Assembly (NCBI GenBank): GCA_002478745.1
Contig: DLQI01000119.1
Coordinates: 1-12,953 of the forward strand
Reading direction: 5' to 3'
Source: Rhodobacteraceae bacterium UBA7436
GTDB taxonomy: Bacteria; Pseudomonadota; Alphaproteobacteria; Rhodobacterales; Rhodobacteraceae
DNA length: 12,953 bases
A program made the position numbers and the translations under genes. Under the pieces are notes generated by a model. That model searched no databases. It was not told where the DNA came from and saw only the letters and a program-made list of their open reading frames with translations. Of the stretch, positions 8,082 to 12,953 are shown piece after piece (the stretch's first letter is position 1; every line of letters begins with the position of its first letter).

Positions 8082-8861
8082 ATGAAAATATTTAAAATTG
8101 CAGCAACCGCCGTCATTCTGGCCGCGAGCTCAGTTCAAGCAAATGCGCAATCCGCGCTGAGCGAAATCCTATCTGGTGGCGTGCTCAAGGTTGGAACAAC
8201 TGGCGACTGGAACCCGATGACGATGCGCGAAGTCGCAACAAACACATATGAGGGTTATGACATCGACGTGATGACAGCCTTGGCTGCCGATCTGGGCGTC
8301 GAGGTTGAGTTTGTTCCAACGGACTGGAAAACACTGGTCGCAGGCGTAACATCTGGTCAATACCACATCACGGGCTCTGCATCAGTCTCACCAGCACGTG
8401 CAAAGGCCGCGGGTTATTCCAACAGCTACTTCTCATTGGCAACAGTGCCATTGACGCTGAAGAAAAATGCAGACCGCTTTAACAGCTGGGACGATCTGAA
8501 CAAAGCAGACGTTTCTGTTGCGGCCACATTGGGCACAACACAAGAAACACAAGTAAAGCAGTACTTCCCTGATGCAACACACCGCATCGTCGAAGCACCA
8601 GCACGTGACTTCCAAGAAGTGTTGTCAGGTCGTGCAGACGCAAACATCACGTCAAACGTTGAAGCAAACAAATTGGTTGCTCAGTATGACCAACTGATGA
8701 TCGTGCCAGTGGCTGAAGGTCGTTCACCGACACCAATCGCGATGTTGTTGCCACAAGCAGACCAAGTGTGGATCAACTACGTGAACACGTGGATTACATT
8801 GAAGCAAGAGCAAGGCTTCTTTGACGAATTGGGCGTGAAATGGCAGCTGTTGGCTGAATAA
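8082..8861 (+). CDS. Periplasmic solute-binding protein of the ABC importer (SBP_bac_3 family, cyclohexadienyl dehydratase-like)
   Basis: A 259-residue secreted protein. The signal peptide probably ends at QANA|QS (after residue 22). The mature part is a two-lobed family 3 binding protein: GGVLKVGTTGDWNPM near 32-46, YEGYDIDVMTALAADLG at 56-72, the carboxylate-binding Arg106 in VSPARAK, and GRADANITSNVEANK at 183-197. The opening GTTGDWNP and the overall pattern recall PheC-type cyclohexadienyl dehydratases as much as ordinary amino acid receptors. The aspartate that holds the alpha-amino group in amino acid receptors (TD) is Ser191 here (TSNVE), so the ligand may lack a standard amino group. 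Its divergent position beside the permease and ATPase points to a transport role. The gene is rich in ACA, CCA, GCA and TTG codons, perhaps reflecting high expression. The ligand is not known. Confidence 0.9.
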   Translation: MKIFKIAATAVILAASSVQANAQSALSEILSGGVLKVGTTGDWNPMTMREVATNTYEGYDIDVMTALAADLGVEVEFVPTDWKTLVAGVTSGQYHITGSASVSPARAKAAGYSNSYFSLATVPLTLKKNADRFNSWDDLNKADVSVAATLGTTQETQVKQYFPDATHRIVEAPARDFQEVLSGRADANITSNVEANKLVAQYDQLMIVPVAEGRSPTPIAMLLPQADQVWINYVNTWITLKQEQGFFDELGVKWQLLAE

Positions 8862-8879
8862 TCGCACTCTATTACTATC

Positions 8880-8910
8880 GGGCCAGTCGTTTGTTCGGCT
8901 GGCCCTTTTT
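8880..8910 (+). terminator. Intrinsic terminator after the binding protein gene
   Basis: GGGCCAGTC (8880-8888) pairs with GGCTGGCCC (8897-8905) over nine pairs with one T-G wobble and an 8-base loop, followed directly by TTTTT (8906-8910). It lies 18 bases past the binding protein stop and 23 bases before the next start, separating that gene from the GST-like gene. Confidence 0.9.
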
Positions 8911-8933
8911 CATTTCTGACAGGCAGGTTTGAT

Positions 8934-9587
8934 ATGCTGACTATATACACCGTTCCCGTAGCGACCTACTGCGCCAAGCTGCGCGTTATGATGCGCCACA
9001 AGTCGATCGCATGGGAAGAACTGCCGCCCCCAGGTGGCTACGGTTCAGCAGAATATAAAGCGATCGTGCCATCTGGCAATTTGCCCGCAATGATCCTTGA
9101 TGGATTTATGTTGTCAGATTCCGAGGCAATTGCTGAATACCTGAATGAAGCTTTTCCCCAGACGCCGATGCTGCCTGACACAGTGCAGTTGCGTGCCAAG
9201 GCACGCGAAAAAGGGCGTTTCCATGATACGCGTTTGGAGCCCTCAGTACGTGCCCTCTATGCCCAAGTGGCTTACGAGACCCGCGACGCAGAAGCCGTTA
9301 AAGCTGGCGGCGCTGTTATTTCCAAACACCTTGAGGCCTTGGCGCTTCTGATTAGCGATCCAACCCTACCAACGGATAAGCTGTGGCTGTGCGATTGTGG
9401 GTTTGCAGTGACCTTTGCATGGATCAAAGCGTTTCAAGCGGCATTCGATTTGCCGGTTGTTTGGCCTAAAACTATTGTCGCCTACGAGGCGCGCATCCAT
9501 CAGTATGCAGCGGTATCAGACGAGCTGACGCACTATAAGCCAGCGATGGATGACTACCTCCAAAAGGCAAAGCCACCTGCCGCCTAA
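8934..9587 (+). CDS. Glutathione S-transferase family protein
   Basis: A 217-residue cytosolic protein of usual GST length. The N-terminal thioredoxin-like domain (about 1-75) starts with LTIYTVPVATYCAKLRVMM. The region where the catalytic Ser, Cys or Tyr sits contains Thr11, Tyr12 and Cys13. The conserved cis-proline segment is GNLPAMI (Pro51), and the glutathione-binding acidic-Ser pair is Asp62-Ser63 in SDSEAIAEYL. A helical C-terminal domain fills the rest. The reaction is probably conjugation or reduction with glutathione, but the substrate is unknown, and such proteins vary widely in function. A modest AGG (8925-8927) precedes the ATG. The gene begins just after the terminator of the binding protein, so it needs its own promoter or read-through. 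It sits directly upstream of rpsJ with 183 bases between. Confidence 0.85.
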   Translation: MLTIYTVPVATYCAKLRVMMRHKSIAWEELPPPGGYGSAEYKAIVPSGNLPAMILDGFMLSDSEAIAEYLNEAFPQTPMLPDTVQLRAKAREKGRFHDTRLEPSVRALYAQVAYETRDAEAVKAGGAVISKHLEALALLISDPTLPTDKLWLCDCGFAVTFAWIKAFQAAFDLPVVWPKTIVAYEARIHQYAAVSDELTHYKPAMDDYLQKAKPPAA

Positions 9588-9616
9588 GGTTTCTTTGGGA
9601 TTCGCCCAACAATTAC

Positions 9617-9644
9617 TTGCTTTCGCCCGCGACTCGACCTACAC
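9617..9644 (+). promoter_or_regulatory. Candidate promoter for the S10 ribosomal protein operon
   Basis: In the 183-base gap before rpsJ, TTGCTT (9617-9622) and CTACAC (9639-9644) are spaced by 16 bases. The -35 is fair and the -10 poor; weak -10 elements are common in Rhodobacteraceae. A second combination further down (TTGCGC near 9673 with TTACAA) cannot be excluded. Some promoter is expected here because the upstream gene is unrelated. Confidence 0.25.
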
Positions 9645-9748
9645 GCGGCCAAGTTCTGTTGGGGTGTGCTTTTGCGCGCCCTTCTCAGTTCTTTACAAAG
9701 ACGCGATGAAGGTGTGCGGTGAGCGTACATCCTCCTCTCCGATCTAAG

Positions 9749-9770
9749 CCCTAGTTAGGGATGATGACAA
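9749..9770 (+). promoter_or_regulatory. rpsJ ribosome-binding site within a small inverted repeat
   Basis: CCCTA (9749-9753), GT and TAGGG (9756-9760) form a perfect inverted repeat. The right arm holds AGGGA, the best Shine-Dalgarno for the rpsJ ATG at 9771. As RNA only a 4-pair stem with an AGTT loop is possible, so any masking of the ribosome-binding site would be weak unless a protein stabilises it. Confidence 0.4.
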
Positions 9771-10088
9771 ATGGCACAAAGCCAAAATATCCGCATCCGT
9801 TTGAAGGCGTTTGATTACCGCGTGTTGGATTCTTCCACACAGGAAATCGTAAACACCGCTAAACGTACCGGTGCATCTATTCGCGGCCCAATTCCGCTGC
9901 CGAATAAGATTGAAAAATTCACAGTTCTACGTGGTCCACACGTTGACAAAAAATCCCGTGACCAATTTGAAATCCGCACGCACAAGCGCTTGCTGGATAT
10001 CATTGATCCGACTCCACAAACGGTAGACGCGCTGATGAAGCTCGACCTTGCCGCTGGTGTGGACGTCGAGATCAAGTTGCAGTCTTAA
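9771..10088 (+). CDS. rpsJ: 30S ribosomal protein S10
   Basis: A 105-residue protein clearly matching S10: IRIRLKAFDYRVLD at the start, GASIRGPIPLP in the middle loop, and RGPHVDKKSRDQFEIRTHKR. S10 sits in the head of the small subunit and also acts with NusB in antitermination. It is the first gene of this S10-type operon and is followed after 14 bases by rplC. The usual upstream neighbour in alphaproteobacteria, tuf, is absent here. Confidence 0.98.
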   Translation: MAQSQNIRIRLKAFDYRVLDSSTQEIVNTAKRTGASIRGPIPLPNKIEKFTVLRGPHVDKKSRDQFEIRTHKRLLDIIDPTPQTVDALMKLDLAAGVDVEIKLQS

Positions 10089-10102
10089 GGAGGGTATAGA
10101 AT

Positions 10103-10825
10103 ATGCGCTCTGGAATTCTCGCAAAGAAATTGGGCATGACCCGCTTGTTCATGGAAGATGGTAAACAGATCCCTGTTACTGTTCTTCAATTGGACGGCCT
10201 TCAGGTTGTGACACAACGGACAATGGAAAAAGACGGCTACACAGCTGTTCAGCTTGGTGCAGGTACGCCCAAGGTAAAACGTGTAAGCAAAGCCATGCGC
10301 GGCCACTACGCTGCACAAAAGGTTGAGCCAAAGCGTAAGCTGGTCGAATTCCGTGTTTCCGAAGATAACTTGATCAGCGTCGGTGAAGAACTGTCCGCTG
10401 AGCATTACCTTGACGGTCAAAAAGTTGACGTATCAGGCACATCCATTGGTAAAGGTTTCCAAGGTGCCATGAAGCGTCACAACTTTGGTGGCTTGCGCGC
10501 GACGCACGGTGTTTCCGTGTCTCACCGTTCGCACGGTTCCACTGGTCAGTGTCAAGATCCTGGTAAAGTTTTCAAAGGCAAGAAAATGGCCGGTCACATG
10601 GGCGCAGCTCGTGTAACTACGCAAAATCTTGAAGTTGTAAAAACTGACGCAGAACGTGGCTTGATCATGATCAAAGGCGCCGTTCCTGGCTCCAAAGGTG
10701 GTTGGGTTACAGTTAAAGATTCTGTGAAAAAGAAATTGCCTGATGGCGTGCCTTTCCCGGCCGCTTTGAAATCAGCAGCTGCAGCGGCACCAGCCGAAGC
10801 GCCTGCGGAAGGTGGTGAAGCATGA
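10103..10825 (+). CDS. rplC: 50S ribosomal protein L3
   Basis: L3 binds 23S rRNA early in assembly and reaches towards the peptidyl transferase centre. The 240-residue protein begins MRSGILAKKLGMTRLF, and its conserved loop runs from GKGFQGAMKRHNFGG through SHRSHGSTGQCQDPGKVFKGKKMAGHMG (about 116-166). Gln149 falls where E. coli L3 is methylated by PrmB (Gln150). An alanine-rich tail after about residue 215 makes it longer than the E. coli protein, as in other alphaproteobacteria. A near-perfect Shine-Dalgarno, AAGGAGGG (10087-10094), overlaps the rpsJ stop. The stop overlaps the rplD start (ATGA). Confidence 0.98.
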   Translation: MRSGILAKKLGMTRLFMEDGKQIPVTVLQLDGLQVVTQRTMEKDGYTAVQLGAGTPKVKRVSKAMRGHYAAQKVEPKRKLVEFRVSEDNLISVGEELSAEHYLDGQKVDVSGTSIGKGFQGAMKRHNFGGLRATHGVSVSHRSHGSTGQCQDPGKVFKGKKMAGHMGAARVTTQNLEVVKTDAERGLIMIKGAVPGSKGGWVTVKDSVKKKLPDGVPFPAALKSAAAAAPAEAPAEGGEA

Positions 10826-11439
10826 AACTTGACGTAATCAAATTGGACGGCACAGCAGCTGGTACTCTGGATTTGGACGAGGCCTTGTTTGGTCTTGAGC
10901 CACGTGCAGACATCTTGCACCGTGTTGTTCGCTGGCAGCGCAACAATGCGCAAGCTGGTACGCACAAAGTTAAGACACGTTCTGAAGTCAAATACTCTAC
11001 CAAGAAGATCTATCGTCAGAAAGGTACCGGCGGCGCACGTCACGGTGCACGTTCTGCTCCGATCTTCCGCGGTGGTGGTGTTTACAAAGGTCCAGTTGTG
11101 CGTTCGCACGGCCACGATCTTACTAAAAAGTTCCGTAAATTGGGTCTTTGTCACGCATTGTCCGCTAAAGCAAAAGCTGGCGAGTTGGTGATCATTGAAG
11201 ACGCAAACTCAGATGGCAAAACTGCTGCTCTGGCCAAGACTGTTAAGAACCTTGGTTGGAAACGCGCTTTGGTTATCGATGGTGCTTCTGTAAATGCAGA
11301 TTTCCTGAACGCGTCACGCAACATTGAAGGTTTGGATATCCTACCGACAATGGGTGCAAACGTATTTGATATCCTAAAGCGTGATACACTTGTCATCACG
11401 AAATCCGGGATCGAAGCACTGGAGGCTCGACTGAAATGA
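10822..11439 (+). CDS. rplD: 50S ribosomal protein L4
   Basis: A 205-residue L4, starting MKLDVIKLDGTAAGTLDL. The long basic loop that lines the peptide exit tunnel is at about 61-90, with RQKGTGGARHGARSAPIFRGGG. In E. coli, L4 also represses its own operon by binding the S10 leader; whether this holds here is unknown. The start overlaps the rplC stop by four bases, and its own stop overlaps rplW by four bases, so translation through the cluster is coupled. Confidence 0.98.
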   Translation: MKLDVIKLDGTAAGTLDLDEALFGLEPRADILHRVVRWQRNNAQAGTHKVKTRSEVKYSTKKIYRQKGTGGARHGARSAPIFRGGGVYKGPVVRSHGHDLTKKFRKLGLCHALSAKAKAGELVIIEDANSDGKTAALAKTVKNLGWKRALVIDGASVNADFLNASRNIEGLDILPTMGANVFDILKRDTLVITKSGIEALEARLK

Positions 11440-11732
11440 GCACTAAGGCAGAACATTACGACGTAATCCGCAAACCGATTATCACAGAAAAAGCGACACG
11501 TGCTTCTGAAGCAAACGCTGTTGTTTTCGAAGTGGCAATCGACAGCAACAAACCAATGATCAAAGCGGCTGTTGAAGCTCTCTTTGGTGTAAAGGTTAAA
11601 GCCGTGAACACCGCTATCACTAAAGGTAAAGTGAAACGGTTCCGCGGTGCGCTGGGTCGTCGGAAAGACGTGAAAAAGGCGTATGTGACTCTCGAAGAGG
11701 GTAACTCTATCGACGTCTCAACTGGGCTGTAA
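11436..11732 (+). CDS. rplW: 50S ribosomal protein L23
   Basis: A 98-residue L23 (DVIRKPIITEKAT near the start, VKAVNTAITKGKVKRFRG for the basic loop), which lies at the tunnel exit and is a docking site for trigger factor and SRP. A TGGAGG about 13 bases upstream, inside rplD, serves as its ribosome-binding site. It is the last gene of this cluster; a strong terminator follows, whereas rplB usually comes next. Confidence 0.98.
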   Translation: MSTKAEHYDVIRKPIITEKATRASEANAVVFEVAIDSNKPMIKAAVEALFGVKVKAVNTAITKGKVKRFRGALGRRKDVKKAYVTLEEGNSIDVSTGL

Positions 11733-11754
11733 GCTTAGTTAAAACAATTTGGGG

Positions 11755-11787
11755 AAACCCCGTCTGTGTAAGCAGGCGGGGTTTTTC
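11755..11787 (+). terminator. Intrinsic terminator after rplW
   Basis: CCCCGTCTG (11758-11766) pairs with CAGGCGGGG (11773-11781) with one T-G wobble and a 6-base loop. AAA before it can pair with the start of the TTTTT run (11782-11786). This is a strong terminator that ends the rpsJ-rplW unit 22 bases after the stop. Confidence 0.93.
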
Positions 11788-11936
11788 TGTTTTTGAGGTG
11801 TCGAACTTTGCGCCGAACACAATCGGTGGTCGAGACCGGTACGCAAAAAATGTTAATTATGCGCTGAAAACCAAACACTTCCACAAATTCATACGTTTTC
11901 GATTGGTATCACCGCTGAAGACGATCATACGGTGCT

Positions 11937-12812
11937 ATGTTCTTTAAACCTCTCAAATCAATGCTACACCACGCCCGCTATTTTCCGTTGTGGTCCGCGC
12001 TGACTGTTTTGCGCTGGCGTGCATTTGATTTGCGCTCTCGCGGGTTGGGGACAACACTGGGATTGATCGTGCGTTGGTTCCCACCGGCCACCCGCCGATT
12101 TGATCGCGAAGCCAAGCGCGTGTTCCCAGACATGAAGCGCAGTGCACGGACCAAGTTAGGCCAGTCGATGGGCCGCCAAATGGGACGTACGCTGTTTGAG
12201 ATTTACCACCTCACGGAATTTCACACCCAACACCACAAATTTGAAACCACTGGTCCAGGTTTGGACGCGATCAAAGAAGCTAGCGCCGCAGGCAAAGGTG
12301 CGATCATCGTTTCTGGGCACTTTGGCCAATGGGAAGCTATTCGCGCCGTGGTCAAGATGAACGGCCTAGAAAGCGGCGCAGTTTATCGCCCGAACAAGAA
12401 CCGCCATTATGAACGACGCCTGCTTGCTGGGATCAAAGCGGGCGGGCAACCTATTCTGGCAACAGGACGGGCAGGGACCAAAGCCCTTGTGCGCCATATC
12501 CGCAGTGGCGGCATCGTTTCGATCTTGATGGACGAGAAACAAGCCGAAGGGACAGGACTGCCGTTCCTAGGCCACGAAGCACTCACATCGCTATCCGCAG
12601 CACAGCTTGCGCTTAAATACGATGTGCCCTTGGTCCCCGCTTATGGGATCCGCATCGGGGACGGAAACGAATTCCACGTAGAGTTCGAAGCGCCAATCCC
12701 CCACTCTGATCCAGTGACCATGACACGCGCATTCAACGACAGCCTGTCCGCGCGGATCATGGCAAACCCAGACCAATGGTACTGGCTGCTGAGACGATGG
12801 GATCGGACTTAG
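11937..12812 (+). CDS. Lysophospholipid acyltransferase, lipid A biosynthesis lauroyl acyltransferase (LpxL/HtrB) family
   Basis: A 291-residue protein matching the LpxL/HtrB family, which adds a secondary acyl chain to the lipid A precursor at the inner face of the cytoplasmic membrane. The catalytic HX4E motif is HFGQWE at 128-133. VYRPNKNRHYE (149-159), a substrate-binding block, and SILMDEKQAEGTGLPFLG support the call, as does the final WYWLLRRWDR. The N-terminal 50 residues contain hydrophobic stretches for membrane association. The ATG at 11937 has no good Shine-Dalgarno, and an AT-rich segment with TTGGTA lies upstream, so the transcript could have a very short leader. Whether it acts on lipid A or on another lipid (for example an ornithine lipid) cannot be decided here. 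It stands alone between two terminators, where rplB might be expected. Confidence 0.9.
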   Translation: MFFKPLKSMLHHARYFPLWSALTVLRWRAFDLRSRGLGTTLGLIVRWFPPATRRFDREAKRVFPDMKRSARTKLGQSMGRQMGRTLFEIYHLTEFHTQHHKFETTGPGLDAIKEASAAGKGAIIVSGHFGQWEAIRAVVKMNGLESGAVYRPNKNRHYERRLLAGIKAGGQPILATGRAGTKALVRHIRSGGIVSILMDEKQAEGTGLPFLGHEALTSLSAAQLALKYDVPLVPAYGIRIGDGNEFHVEFEAPIPHSDPVTMTRAFNDSLSARIMANPDQWYWLLRRWDRT

Positions 12813-12919
12813 GGGTGTAATGATCGACTAGGCAGCAACCTCTGTGCATGCCTTGGCACATTCCTCACCCAAACCACTTGACCCGACCCCCTGTCTTTTA
12901 TAGGTGAGGCCATCGGCTC

Positions 12920-12944
12920 AGCCCCAGATTCGTCTGGGGCTTTG
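12920..12944 (+). terminator. Terminator-like hairpin near the right edge
   Basis: AGCCCCAGA (12920-12928), loop TTCG, and TCTGGGGCT (12933-12941) form nine perfect pairs, followed by a broken T-rich run (TTTGCTGTTGTTC). It probably ends transcription from the acyltransferase gene, 107 bases after its stop. The weak T-run leaves room for another role, such as a leader or attenuator for a gene to the right. Confidence 0.7.
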
Positions 12945-12953
12945 CTGTTGTTC

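Noticed and set aside
9595..9609. TTGGG-ATTCG-CCCAA hairpin just after the GST-like gene as a terminator
   Set aside because: Only five pairs and no T-run follows, so it is too weak to call.
9550..9747. Plus-strand open frame of 65 codons overlapping the end of the GST-like gene and the rpsJ leader
   Set aside because: It begins inside the GST-like gene in another frame, has no ribosome-binding site of note and no recognisable product.
10594..11154. A 186-codon minus-strand open frame opposite rplC and rplD
   Set aside because: It lies wholly antisense to conserved ribosomal protein genes and shows no family resemblance.
12849..12858. TGCC-TT-GGCA palindrome after the acyltransferase gene
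   Set aside because: It is short, has no T-run, and such palindromes are expected by chance; the hairpin at 12920 is the better terminator.

Overview
The window looks like chromosomal DNA of a marine alphaproteobacterium of the Rhodobacteraceae (Roseobacter-like) at moderate GC. This placement is inference. It rests on the ImuB-DnaE2 mutagenesis pair, the form of the ribosomal proteins (an L3 with an alanine-rich tail), a divergent amino-acid-type ABC transporter, and overall protein style. No mobile element, CRISPR array, tRNA or rRNA was seen. Almost everything is recognisable, and I did not find a convincing new multi-gene system.

Layout. (1) Positions 1-3824, plus strand: the 3' part of imuB and a complete dnaE2 (imuC), joined by a one-base stop/start overlap. 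This is the SOS-type translesion synthesis cassette; its promoter lies off the left edge. (2) Positions 3833-7951, minus strand: a run read right to left as ABC ATPase, ABC permease and MATE-family exporter, with 11-base and 2-base gaps. After a 122-base gap holding a strong nested inverted repeat comes an MltB-type lytic transglycosylase lipoprotein, which converges on dnaE2 with 8 bases between the stops. (3) Positions 7952-8081: a divergent control region with small inverted repeats. (4) Positions 8082-8910, plus strand: the periplasmic binding protein of the same transporter, followed by a clear intrinsic terminator. (5) Positions 8934-9587: a glutathione S-transferase-like protein. (6) Positions 9771-11732: rpsJ-rplC-rplD-rplW, the first four genes of the S10 ribosomal protein operon, closed by a strong terminator. 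(7) Positions 11937-12812: a lipid A lauroyl-type acyltransferase, then a terminator-like hairpin near the right edge.

How the parts work together. The divergent binding protein, permease and ATPase make one uptake system for a small polar organic solute, and the MATE exporter is tightly coupled to it. The ribosomal block is a normal translation operon in unusual surroundings: tuf is not upstream of rpsJ, and rplB does not follow rplW inside the window. The best leads are the lipoprotein-like N-terminus of the permease, the binding protein lacking the usual amino-group aspartate, the importer/exporter operon, the hairpin before the transglycosylase, and the broken S10 operon order.
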